Shown here: positions 39,290 through 47,770 of the stretch, one piece after another
Layout: the number at the start of each line of letters is the position of its first letter
How positions within the stretch are numbered: the first letter of the stretch is position 1
Assembly: GCA_016840025.1 (NCBI GenBank)
Contig: JAEOTF010000479.1
Location: 1 to 64,000 of the forward strand
DNA length: 64,000 nucleotides
Source of the DNA: Candidatus Hodarchaeota archaeon
GTDB taxonomy: Archaea; Asgardarchaeota; Heimdallarchaeia; Hodarchaeales; YT1-039
Direction: 5' to 3'
Made by a program: the position numbers and the translations under genes
The notes under the pieces: generated by a model
The model's database searches: none
Seen by the model: the letters and a program-made list of their open reading frames with translations, nothing else
Told to the model about the DNA's origin: nothing

Positions 39290-39584
39290 CATGAAGCGAG
39301 TTTATTTTCTATAAAGCTTTTTTCCAATGCGTCATGTAGTTCTTTTTCCGCTTCTTCAGTAGATTCGGGGCCACCATGGCGTAGTAAACGTCTTTTTCGG
39401 AATTCTTTAAGAAATTCATCAATTTTTAAATTTGATAGTGAAGCAGCCTTAGATAGGGTGATTTTTCCAGCTGGTATAGTTCAAAAATTAGTAATAATTG
39501 ATTTTGTATCTCTAATTCATTTTTAGTAAGTCCTAATAATTCTGCTAGCTCCTGTGGAACACGAAGCTGTATATCGTCACTCAT
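39290..39584 (-). pseudogene. Frameshifted UPF0175-family antitoxin
   Basis: The minus strand reads MSDDIQLRVPQELAELLGL and on through EIQNQLLLIFELYQL. It then loses one base near 39465 (a G missing from a GGG-A run). The other frame continues ITLSKAASLSNLKI, DEFLKEFRKRRLLRHGGPES. The intact gene at 54936-55211 is clearly homologous along the whole length. No partner toxin remains beside it: its 3' side runs into remnant F2. It is a decayed copy of a toxin-antitoxin module. Confidence 0.82.
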
Positions 39585-39730
39585 AAAGACACTTCTTAGT
39601 AAGATCGCTATTATGGTGAAAAGAATCTTTCATTTAATAGATTTATTTAATGAGTAATTTCTTCATCTTCTTGACTTCCACAAATGAAGAAAATCCTACT
39701 TTTCCCATCCTACTTTGTGTGTGATGAATT

Positions 39731-39749
39731 CTCTTACTTTTTGTACCGT
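39731..39749. repeat. Left copy of 19-base direct repeat flanking the winged-helix/HExxH pair
   Basis: CTCTTACTTTTTGTACCGT occurs identically here and at 40883-40901. It is the 3' terminus of the propeller gene family. Bases 39734-39757 (remnant F3) still read ILTRYKK and stop on the minus strand. The pair looks like direct repeats bounding a 1.1-kb module. Confidence 0.7.
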
Positions 39750-39880
39750 GTAAGGATTTCGTATTAAAAGAGAGAAAAGACTGTTACTTGTGACAAATAT
39801 TTTCTCATAAAATGGAAGAAAATCCTATGAAATACGATAGTTTATAAAAGTAGAAATCATTCGTAAAAATAGGAATATCA

Positions 39881-40378
39881 ATGTTAACTATCGACGAATC
39901 ATTTAAACAAATAGATAAAAGTCTAGGCTCACCAAATGTCCAAACTATTCTACGAATATTGATTTGCTGGAAAACTTTGAATATTTCTGACTTAATTGAA
40001 AAGACAGGATACAGTGAAAATCAAATCTATAGAGGTTTAAAACAATTAGAAGGAATTGGGGTAATCCGGCGTGTAAAACGAGGAGTTTATTCATTAGTTC
40101 CAAATCCATTTACCCAAAGCCTTAGTGACGCTTATGAACAACTTCTTGTTCAAATAATTGGTCAAGAGCTTCATCGAATCACGAACAGTCTGGAAAGAGA
40201 CTCTCCCACTGAAGTTACCAAACAAATTTATCTTCTAACTACTAAATGGGGGCCTATTTTAGAACGTCATTTTAGTACTAAACTTTCCTCATTAATTTCA
40301 CATTCAATAGATCGCTATGAGGAGGAAGACACAAATAATGCCGTGGACCAGTCACAAAATCGATCAAATAGCACGTAA
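39881..40378 (+). CDS. Winged-helix regulator paired with HExxH protein
   Basis: 165-aa protein with a winged helix-turn-helix at about 18-82 (LRILICWKTLNISDLIEKTG, QIYRGLKQLEGIGVIRRVKR, GVYSLV). A helical C-terminus (85-150) probably serves dimerisation or partner binding. It overlaps the start of the HExxH gene by about 41 bases, so the two are translationally coupled. By analogy with HTH/metallopeptidase pairs such as ImmR/ImmA, it may be a repressor controlled by, or neutralising, the downstream protein. That role is inference. Direct repeats bound the pair. Confidence 0.75.
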   Translation: MLTIDESFKQIDKSLGSPNVQTILRILICWKTLNISDLIEKTGYSENQIYRGLKQLEGIGVIRRVKRGVYSLVPNPFTQSLSDAYEQLLVQIIGQELHRITNSLERDSPTEVTKQIYLLTTKWGPILERHFSTKLSSLISHSIDRYEEEDTNNAVDQSQNRSNST

Positions 40379-40811
40379 ACTTGCCACCCTCATATATCAA
40401 GAATTTAAGATCACCCCTTCCTGTCCCGCCTTTCTCTGCACTAGGAAAGAACTACAACAACGGATACATCAACATGAATACTACCAGCGATTACAAGAAC
40501 AAGAAAGGAAATATTTTGATTATACCTTACTGTATATCTGTGGAAAATATTTTTCCTCGACACAGGAAATTTGGATTGTAGATGAATGTTCTAATAAGCA
40601 GGAAATTCTTTTCCATGAATTGCTTCATTCAATCCAAAAATGTTCACCGAATCGTGAAAAAATTGTTTCCTATCTATCTTGGAAGATTTTACAAGATCCT
40701 ACCGCAATTGAAGAAGAAATTCAACATGAATGGGAAGAAATTGAGCAACAATATGGACTAGCAAAAATAAAACAACGGTTAATTACGGAAGGTGACTGTG
40801 AAGAATTTTAA
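40338..40811 (+). CDS. Small HExxH metallopeptidase-like protein
   Basis: 157 aa from the ATG at 40338; AGGAGG lies about 12 bases upstream, and an ATG at 40317 would add 7 residues. The zinc motif FHELLHSIQ places His93, Glu94 and His97. Glu residues at 126-128 (AIEEEIQHEW) are candidates for the third ligand, as in minimal gluzincins. There is no signal peptide, so it acts in the cytosol. It overlaps the winged-helix gene. The layout is that of a regulator/protease switch or toxin-antitoxin-like pair. I do not know a named family for it. Confidence 0.72.
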   Translation: MPWTSHKIDQIARKLATLIYQEFKITPSCPAFLCTRKELQQRIHQHEYYQRLQEQERKYFDYTLLYICGKYFSSTQEIWIVDECSNKQEILFHELLHSIQKCSPNREKIVSYLSWKILQDPTAIEEEIQHEWEEIEQQYGLAKIKQRLITEGDCEEF

Positions 40812-40882
40812 AAAGATTATTAAGTTGGAAAAGGTGGGTCGGGAAGTGTAGAGCAGCAATGGTTATCTTAATTTCATTTTAA

Positions 40883-40901
40883 CTCTTACTTTTTGTACCG
40901 T
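40883..40901. repeat. Right copy of 19-base direct repeat
   Basis: Identical to 39731-39749 and part of remnant F4. Both copies have the same orientation. Confidence 0.7.
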
Positions 40902-40991
40902 TTAAGAATGAGTTCCATGGTTTTCTCAGTGAACTCGACTTTCTCGTTCACAGCTTTGGTCATAAATTCGGGAAACCGGGTGTATTTAGCA
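40886..40991 (-). pseudogene. Orphan 3' end of a propeller-family gene (remnant F4)
   Basis: The minus strand encodes 35 codons of the family tail (AKYTRFPEFMTKAVNEKVEF then TEKTMELILKRYKK and stop). Substitutions at conserved positions (Leu to Tyr, Gln to Glu, Thr to Met) suggest relaxed constraint. Homology ends at TTTAGCA near 40991, at the equivalent point to remnant F1. The PIN/antitoxin pair at 41043-41661 occupies the 5' side. Confidence 0.85.
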
Positions 40992-41042
40992 TTATTTTAA
41001 TTATTTATTTAGAAGCTTTAATCTTTAAAATTGAGCCAATTA

Positions 41043-41468
41043 CTAAAATTCTTTTTTAAATGGATTAATGATTTTTAATTGGTTTTCTATTATTAAATTA
41101 TGCTGCATATCTTCAGAATACAAAATTTTACACTCTGACTCTAATGCTGATGCAATGATTAAACTATCCCAATAAGATAGTTTATATTCTCTCTTAATAT
41201 GCCATGCAGATCGAATAGTATCAAGCTTGACCAAAACTACATTTACTGTGGGTAATAGTTCATTTATCTTTTCTTGAATCTCATCATTCGAGACTTTATT
41301 TTTTAGCATTGCTGAATAAAATTCATTAATAATTTGAGTACTTATTATAATCTCATCTGAGATATTTTGAAGAAAGATAGTAATTTTATGGCGTTTTTCT
41401 CTATTGTTGGAATCTTCTAAGGTCGCATAAACAAATATATTTGTATCTATAAATAATTTATCGTTCAT
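41043..41468 (-). CDS. PIN-domain toxin
   Basis: About 141 aa from the ATG at 41468 (an ATG at 41477 adds three residues). It carries PIN acidic residues in order, numbered from the longer start: Asp11 (LFIDTNIFVYA), Glu52 (IINEFYSAM), Asp104 (LSYWDSLIIASA) and Glu122/Asp123 (LYSEDMQHNL). The start overlaps the upstream antitoxin gene by about 11-20 bases. It is a complete module placed between remnant F4 and the beta-helix surface gene. Confidence 0.85.
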   Translation of the reverse strand: MNDKLFIDTNIFVYATLEDSNNREKRHKITIFLQNISDEIIISTQIINEFYSAMLKNKVSNDEIQEKINELLPTVNVVLVKLDTIRSAWHIKREYKLSYWDSLIIASALESECKILYSEDMQHNLIIENQLKIINPFKKEF

Positions 41469-41661
41469 GCAGTTCATCCCTTGAAGGAATATTAATCTTG
41501 TTTACCTTTATGGGATTAGAAAGGAACTTATCAAATCTATTAGATTTATGTTGTTTTTTGGTTCCATATTTTTGTACTAAAAATTGATAAAAGTCAACAA
41601 GTTCTTTTCTTGCTGCTTCTGGTAATATTGAGAGATCAATATCTTGTTTAGAGACATCCAT
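41458..41661 (-). CDS. Antitoxin of the PIN pair (DUF2281-like)
   Basis: 67-aa protein. The N-terminal half is helical (LSILPEAARKELVDFYQFLV) followed by a basic linker and IPSRDELHER. The pattern resembles the short antitoxins that pair with PIN toxins, in which the C-terminal peptide blocks the toxin active site. It directly precedes and overlaps the PIN gene on the same strand. Confidence 0.7.
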   Translation of the reverse strand: MDVSKQDIDLSILPEAARKELVDFYQFLVQKYGTKKQHKSNRFDKFLSNPIKVNKINIPSRDELHER

Positions 41662-41727
41662 AATTTCATCCCATTTATTCTTATATTTAATACTATCAAA
41701 TCAACCAAACAATTTCAGTTCCATTGA

Positions 41728-44700
41728 TTATTTCTTATAGCGTTTCAGGATCAGTTCCGTGGTTTTCTGGGTAAACTCGACTTTTTCGCCTACAGCTTTG
41801 GTCATAAATTCGGGAAACCGGGTGAGTTTAGCGCTAATTTCACGTTTAATAGCTTCTTGTTTTGCTGGACCTATTGCTGCTTCTTGCAATTCTTCTCGCC
41901 CGAACTTTTCTTCCAGTTCCGCTGTTAGAGCGCGAGCACAGTAACGGGGGCCAAAGATTGTCTTCCGTCCTACAAGGGTTTTGACTTTTCTATAAGACTT
42001 AGCAACCTGCCGCCGTGCTGGAGGAATCGCCCCAATGACCATGAAACAAACTATTATTACCATTAAAACGAGAAATAGAAAGGTATTATCTTCTAAGAAC
42101 TTTTCCAGCCAGTCCTTTGGTGCCTCGGAAATAAATACTTCAAAGGTGGTCAGCGTTTGCCCTTCATGTTGGGCTACTACCCGATAAAACCCAATTGTGG
42201 CAAAGATATACTTAAAACTCGCCCGTCCATCCGCTCCAGTGATGGTACTATTTTGGTACGCATCATTGATGTACCACTCAATTTCAGCACCAATCACAGG
42301 GGTACCGTTGTTTAAGATTAAAGTTACACTCCGGCGGATAGCTGATGTGTTAGACAGGACATAAATGGTAAATTCTAGTTCTTGACCCGCGGTACCATTC
42401 ACAGTTGGTGGACCAGTCCAGCTCACAAAATATCCCGCAGTTACGGTTACCCAGATATCGCCCCAGCTTTGTTCGTTGTAATAAAACGCTACTCGGTAGA
42501 TGCCTGAATCGACAAAGGCATAATTGAAGTAGACGTACCCATTCGAGTCCGAGAATAAGGAATCGACTTGTGTTCCATTTACTAATAACCCCATACGCAC
42601 ACCCGCGACTGCAATGGGAGGTGTTTCGTTAAAATAGACCCAGCCTACGAAGGAGACAGGTTGTCCTATCACTGACTCCGCAGTCCCCGTCGTAGGGCTA
42701 ATGACCGACACTATCGGTGATGATGTTACCACATGCACAAATAATTTAGCTACGTTTTCTCCTGTAGATAATTCTATTCCATTTTTAAGAACAGTGACTT
42801 TATAGGTATCTACGGTCAGAAACGCTTGGGTACTATTCATCCATCCGTTGGGATCGGTCTGAAGGGAAGAAAGCGAAATATTGTTCATAATAAAGGTTAA
42901 TTCCACATCAGGAATAGGATTTCCGTCTTCATCAACAAGTTGCCCACTAATAGTGTACTCATCACCTAAGGTGAGCCACACTGGCGCTGGATCAGTGGCG
43001 TTACCATTGAACCAAAACTCCAAACCTGTTGTTGGCAGATAGATGTCCGTGTATAACCGTGTAGATACTTTCACTTCGACTTGGTGGGTACCCGATGTAT
43101 TAAGCTGAAGGGTCCAGCTAGAGTATCCTGTTGAATTTGTTATAGCGGATCCTAAAAGTATCCCATCCAGCCACCATTCCACTGCAACATCCTCAGCGGG
43201 GACACTGGTATTCGTTACAACTCGTGCCGTAAAATCAATGATGTCATATAACAAGGCAGGCTGACTAGGGGTTACTTCGGTAAAGACAAGCGGAATAGGC
43301 TCAACGGTAAGAAAGACGGTATAAATATCCGACACTACATTCTCATCGGTTACATTAACTGTGAGATTCCACATACCTGCGGAAACATACGGGGGAGTCC
43401 CAGTAACTTCTCCTGTACTGTCATTAATGGTTAACCACGCGGTGCAATTACCAGCGAGAGACCATGTAAGAGTCTGTGATAAGGGAGCTGAGGCATTAAA
43501 GTCATAGAAGAATGGACTGCCTTCTGTAGCATTTAAACTAGTCGGGAGTGTTGTAATGTCGAGAGGAATCACTTTCACCCAGATAGAACCATTGGTTGAG
43601 AGGTCTAATTGGTCATAAAGCACCAGCGTAAAATTATAGACTCCTACTTCAAATGCAGAGATATTAAAAATCAAATCACTGCCGTTCCACTCGCCCTCGA
43701 GAAAAACAGATTCATTCTCATAAAGAGAATAATTGAGGGGACTTACGTCACTACAATTCCAAATAAGGAAATTACCTGTAGTATTAGCCTTAAAGGCAAA
43801 GTCTTCAGGTGGTTCCAATTCTGGTGGAAGTGGTGCCAGCACAGTCATCCACACAGTATCACTTATCCAATTGTAATTGTTATCATACACCACAATGGTA
43901 AAATTGTAGAAACCTATCTCATATCCATCCAAGGTGATATTGATAGCCTCGCCTGACCATGTAGTGTTATGTAGAAGAGTATCATCAAGAATAGTGCCAT
44001 TTAGGAAAAGTTTGTACCAATACGGATGAGTATCGTTGGGATACCACGTCAGATTCCATCCCGTAATCCCTAGTTCAAGAAAGATATCTTCGGGATGATC
44101 AATGGTTGGGGGCGTTTCATCTTTTTCCACGCGAGGATAACGGTCTTGGGCGCCCACCCCACCAGATATATTGTAGGGGATGTCGCCAATTCCATCGCCA
44201 TTAAGATCCACTCCTTTATAGTCATCCCACCAATTCCCATGGGTACCATTATCCCAAAAATTAGTCCCATTCGCATCATAGGCATTAGAAACAGCGTTAT
44301 TTATGAAAGTATTATTCCATAGGAAACAATTACCTGTGGCTGTATCAATATAAATGCCATAGGTATTATTTGTAAAGGTATTGTTATACACTGAATAGCG
44401 GTCGCTTTTTTCGAGAAACATACCATTATTAGTGCAATTAGTGATCCTATTCCCACAAAACGTGATATTTTTACTGTAGTTGTCCCAGGGAGCTGCTTGA
44501 TCATATATACCATCGGTACAGTTAATGATCCTATTATTCCCTATAATAGAATCATAAATATCACATCCAATCCATACACCCTTTCCCCTATTCATGATCG
44601 AATTTCCCCAAACGGTATAATTCCTTATATAATATGGAGGGGGATTAATCATCCAGTCAGGAGCAGTAAGTGAGATACCAGGTGATGTACTGTAACCATG

Positions 44701-46914
44701 CACTGTATCAATGAAATTATTTATAATCGTTGAGTTTTGAGAATGCCCCGAACTAGAAATCGCGTTGGAAGTAATATCGATAAGAGTATTGTTTTTTATT
44801 AGTAAATTTGCACATCCCCAATTCAATATACCCCCCTGATCACAATCTACTATAGTATTGTTCGCGATAGTAATATTACCAACTGGATTTGGATAGCGTT
44901 GCAGGTTGTATGTCAGTAAAGTTATTGCGTCCAAACGTATGCCAGAAATATAGTTATCGTTAATTATATAGCGGCCATAAATCTCCGATTGGAATAGATT
45001 ATCGTATTTAATATTAATACCATTTCCCATTGCATTACTATGAGTTTGTGTACAGTTATTATGAGCAATACGACTGCTCCCAGGACAGTTATAGGTGTAG
45101 ATACTATGTCCGAACGTATTTTGGATAATATTATTCTGAATTATATTTTGTGAGGTAATATTGCTTAATAATATACCACCTGGTCTATTATCGTTTATAA
45201 TATACATATTTTTGCCGTTTAACCAACAATTTTGAATGCTTACATGCACATCTATGAGGTTATGGAGCTGGATAATGCCAGTATAAATACTCACTCCAGG
45301 AAGGCTTGGTACAGCGGTTAAAGTGATATTTAAGCGTTCTATAATATACGGATTGGCAAGTGTGCCATTTCCTGCCCAACAAAACGGATCCGACGCATTT
45401 TGAACCAGGAAATCCGCATCTCCGTCAATGAAAATAGGAGCGTGGGACACATAATATCCCAGTTTCCCTATCGGAAATCGGTCTTGTACGCCTGTCCCAC
45501 CCGCAATAGTGTAGGGTGTATCGCCGATCCCATCCTCATTCCAATCTGCGCTATAATAGTCGTCCCACCAATTCCCATGGGTGCCATTGTCCCAGAAATT
45601 TGTCTCTGCACTACTGGTATCGTACCCATGAGAAGTAGCACTATTCAAAAAATGATTAGCCCATATAGTGACGTTATCTGCATCGGTGTCGAGATATATG
45701 CCGTAGTCGTTATTGAGTAGCGTGTTATTCCAAATGGTATGATTTGAACCGCTTGTTATAAAACCAGTAGCGCAATTACTAATAATATTATCTCTAAAGT
45801 CAAGAGCTTTCATCTGGTCTGGTCTACTTATTACTACACCTTCCTGCGCCGAATTATTGATTGTATTTTCCCATACACTGCAAATTCCCCACATGTATTC
45901 AAAATCAATCCCCCTTGGCGTGTCTTGAATGGAATTTGCATGAATAGTTATGTTATAAGATGGACCTTCTGCCCATATTCCCTCATATGTTTTATTCAGG
46001 TGATTTTTTTCTATTAAAGTATTATTACTATAAAAAAAGTGTATCCCGCATTCATAAAGGGCGGTCTCACTTCCTGTAATAGTATTATTCACAATAGTGT
46101 TATTATTACAATAATATAGAGTTATCGCGTCTATAGCACTGCTAGTAGAAGCATAGAAATAATTATCATAAATCTTAATGAAAGCACCATTGACAGTACC
46201 ATTGTATATATATACCCCATCATTATTCTCATTTCCCGCTCCTAGCTTTAATAGGGAATTATTGCTAATAATGCAACCGCTAGAATCCCACACTTCAATA
46301 TAGCGGTTAGTTGCATTTTGAATGATATTATTTGTAATTATTGTCAGAGTCGCTATGTCCGTTAAATAGATAGCGTAAGTCCCCACATGATTCCCATCAA
46401 GCCAACAATTTTTTATAGTGAAATGAATATTCTGTATATTTGTTATTGCAATACAAGCATCAGTACTACTTGAAGTAATATTCAAATCTTCAATAATATA
46501 CGGAGTTGCTAGCGTGCCGTCGCCGGTCCAGCAGAATGGATCCGACGCATTTTGAACTAAGAAATCCGCATCGCCATTGATCGAAATGGGAGCATGACCG
46601 ATATAAGACGGAGTTCGGCCATTGTTTTTAGATACTAAGTTACTTTGAGCCAAAGGACGTGTATCTTGAAAATCAATAAGTTGAAGACTATCGCTAGTTG
46701 TGATTCTTTCTGAATGTATGAGTGTTTGAGCAGCGTTATCATTGGTTCGGGCAGCAGGCTCAGGATTACCATCGGAATATGGCTCTATTAATGAAGATGA
46801 TAGAAAAATATTGGATAATGATTGCGAATAAAGTGAGAAAATGATTATACTTCCTAGAAAGAGGAATTTACTTGCTCTTAAGAGTTTTCTAACTGTTATT
46901 TTTGTACTTAACAT
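41728..46914 (-). CDS. NosD-type beta-helix surface protein sharing the propeller-family stalk and tail
   Basis: 1728-aa surface protein. After a signal peptide (about 13-35) it has two long right-handed parallel beta-helix modules. Each starts with 'DADFLVQNASDPFCW' and 'PYIIExLNI', and each ends with the NosD/periplasmic copper-binding signature (NGTHGNWWDDYYSADWNEDG, GIGDTPY). Two Ig-like modules, an He_PIG-type domain and the same Ig-like stalk as the propeller proteins follow. A membrane helix (FLFLVLMVIIVCFMVIGAI) and the same cytosolic tail (RKTIFGPRYCARAL ... LILKRYKK) end it. The head has been exchanged on a common anchor. Beta-helix heads often bind or process polysaccharide; no catalytic site is assigned. 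Confidence 0.9.
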   Translation of the reverse strand: MLSTKITVRKLLRASKFLFLGSIIIFSLYSQSLSNIFLSSSLIEPYSDGNPEPAARTNDNAAQTLIHSERITTSDSLQLIDFQDTRPLAQSNLVSKNNGRTPSYIGHAPISINGDADFLVQNASDPFCWTGDGTLATPYIIEDLNITSSSTDACIAITNIQNIHFTIKNCWLDGNHVGTYAIYLTDIATLTIITNNIIQNATNRYIEVWDSSGCIISNNSLLKLGAGNENNDGVYIYNGTVNGAFIKIYDNYFYASTSSAIDAITLYYCNNNTIVNNTITGSETALYECGIHFFYSNNTLIEKNHLNKTYEGIWAEGPSYNITIHANSIQDTPRGIDFEYMWGICSVWENTINNSAQEGVVISRPDQMKALDFRDNIISNCATGFITSGSNHTIWNNTLLNNDYGIYLDTDADNVTIWANHFLNSATSHGYDTSSAETNFWDNGTHGNWWDDYYSADWNEDGIGDTPYTIAGGTGVQDRFPIGKLGYYVSHAPIFIDGDADFLVQNASDPFCWAGNGTLANPYIIERLNITLTAVPSLPGVSIYTGIIQLHNLIDVHVSIQNCWLNGKNMYIINDNRPGGILLSNITSQNIIQNNIIQNTFGHSIYTYNCPGSSRIAHNNCTQTHSNAMGNGINIKYDNLFQSEIYGRYIINDNYISGIRLDAITLLTYNLQRYPNPVGNITIANNTIVDCDQGGILNWGCANLLIKNNTLIDITSNAISSSGHSQNSTIINNFIDTVHGYSTSPGISLTAPDWMINPPPYYIRNYTVWGNSIMNRGKGVWIGCDIYDSIIGNNRIINCTDGIYDQAAPWDNYSKNITFCGNRITNCTNNGMFLEKSDRYSVYNNTFTNNTYGIYIDTATGNCFLWNNTFINNAVSNAYDANGTNFWDNGTHGNWWDDYKGVDLNGDGIGDIPYNISGGVGAQDRYPRVEKDETPPTIDHPEDIFLELGITGWNLTWYPNDTHPYWYKLFLNGTILDDTLLHNTTWSGEAINITLDGYEIGFYNFTIVVYDNNYNWISDTVWMTVLAPLPPELEPPEDFAFKANTTGNFLIWNCSDVSPLNYSLYENESVFLEGEWNGSDLIFNISAFEVGVYNFTLVLYDQLDLSTNGSIWVKVIPLDITTLPTSLNATEGSPFFYDFNASAPLSQTLTWSLAGNCTAWLTINDSTGEVTGTPPYVSAGMWNLTVNVTDENVVSDIYTVFLTVEPIPLVFTEVTPSQPALLYDIIDFTARVVTNTSVPAEDVAVEWWLDGILLGSAITNSTGYSSWTLQLNTSGTHQVEVKVSTRLYTDIYLPTTGLEFWFNGNATDPAPVWLTLGDEYTISGQLVDEDGNPIPDVELTFIMNNISLSSLQTDPNGWMNSTQAFLTVDTYKVTVLKNGIELSTGENVAKLFVHVVTSSPIVSVISPTTGTAESVIGQPVSFVGWVYFNETPPIAVAGVRMGLLVNGTQVDSLFSDSNGYVYFNYAFVDSGIYRVAFYYNEQSWGDIWVTVTAGYFVSWTGPPTVNGTAGQELEFTIYVLSNTSAIRRSVTLILNNGTPVIGAEIEWYINDAYQNSTITGADGRASFKYIFATIGFYRVVAQHEGQTLTTFEVFISEAPKDWLEKFLEDNTFLFLVLMVIIVCFMVIGAIPPARRQVAKSYRKVKTLVGRKTIFGPRYCARALTAELEEKFGREELQEAAIGPAKQEAIKREISAKLTRFPEFMTKAVGEKVEFTQKTTELILKRYKK
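44130..46600 (-). repeat. Two beta-helix (NosD) modules in tandem
   Basis: The first module spans about 45470-46600, the second about 44130-45455. They share the same opening (GDADFLVQNASDPFCW) and the same closing segment (TNFWDNGTHGNWWDDY). Between them lie many short N-rich coils (IxNNxIxN). The pair arose by internal duplication. Confidence 0.75.
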
Positions 46915-47087
46915 TACGAAATCCCACTTTTCACTCGTGCATTACTAATTTTCTTATTTGTTATATCTCTTTAGTGCTGGATCAAACAATATTAAATATG
47001 AATAAAAATACCGCTAAAGGATAAATAAGCTTCAATAGCCCCAAATGAATATTTTGAGAATTGGATATACTAAAACTTCGAGCAATT

Positions 47088-47345
47088 TTATTTTCTATAT
47101 ACCTTTTTTCTATGATCTAGATTTGTGATGACAACAATCTCTTCTTTTGGATAAATAGTATAAAGAATTCTATAATTTCCAACACGAATTCTGTAAGTAT
47201 TATCTCTTCCTCTGATTATCTTTCGGCTTGGATGAAAAGGATTTGTTAAATCCTCAATCTTTTCTCTTATTCTAAGTTGGATGTCATTCGGTAAAGATTC
47301 AAGTTGTTGAGAAGATTTTTGAGTGAGATAAACTCGATAGGGCAT
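47088..47345 (-). CDS. RelE/ParE-family toxin
   Basis: 85-aa protein with the RelE fold pattern: YRVYLTQKSSQQLESLP, helical DIQLRIREKIEDL, then GRDNTYRIRVGNYRILYTI and a basic C-terminus NLDHRKKVYRK. Conserved Arg residues in the beta-sheet are typical of ribosome-dependent mRNA interferases. It lies one base after the upstream antitoxin gene on the same strand. Confidence 0.88.
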   Translation of the reverse strand: MPYRVYLTQKSSQQLESLPNDIQLRIREKIEDLTNPFHPSRKIIRGRDNTYRIRVGNYRILYTIYPKEEIVVITNLDHRKKVYRK

Positions 47346-47346
47346 T

Positions 47347-47538
47347 TTATTTAATCCTTACTAATTTCTCGAATTCCTTATTTTTAATAATTCGATCTAC
47401 TTCTTCTAGATCTGCTAACTCTTCCTCAGTTACGATTTCATCTTCTATTAATGATTCTATAAGTCTCTCTAATCGCCTAATTCGCTCATTTAGAAGTTTA
47501 ACCTCTGAAGTTAACTTTTTTATTTGTTCATCCAACAT
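47347..47538 (-). CDS. Antitoxin of the RelE pair
   Basis: 63 aa from the ATG at 47538, which follows a good AGAGGAGA ribosome-binding site. An ATG at 47622 would add 28 residues without support. The protein is a long charged coiled coil (EVKLLNERIRRLERLIESL) with an acidic C-terminus, a usual design for RelE antitoxins lacking a separate DNA-binding domain. It directly precedes relE and presumably neutralises it. Confidence 0.72.
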   Translation of the reverse strand: MLDEQIKKLTSEVKLLNERIRRLERLIESLIEDEIVTEEELADLEEVDRIIKNKEFEKLVRIK

Positions 47539-47770
47539 TTGTCTTCTCCTCTTACTAAAAATTGTAATAAATATAGCCTTATCTGAATCGTTAAAGAGTA
47601 CGGTATTCACACAATTAACCATTATCCTATGAATTAATTAATTCTCTAATTTAGATTAAGTCATCCTATCTACTTTATTTAGTCTACTCAATAATCTATA
47701 CAAGCAATTCTACTCAATAGTCTAGACCAACTAATTAAAAAGAGAAATTAAGACAAAATTCAGATTCTTC

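Noticed and set aside
39197..39526. Plus-strand open frame of 109 codons
   Set aside because: It is antisense to remnant F2 and the UPF0175 pseudogene, whose minus-strand translation matches an intact gene elsewhere in the window.
40381..40581. 66-codon plus-strand frame inside the HExxH gene
   Set aside because: It is an alternative frame of the HExxH coding sequence, which has a motif and ribosome-binding context.
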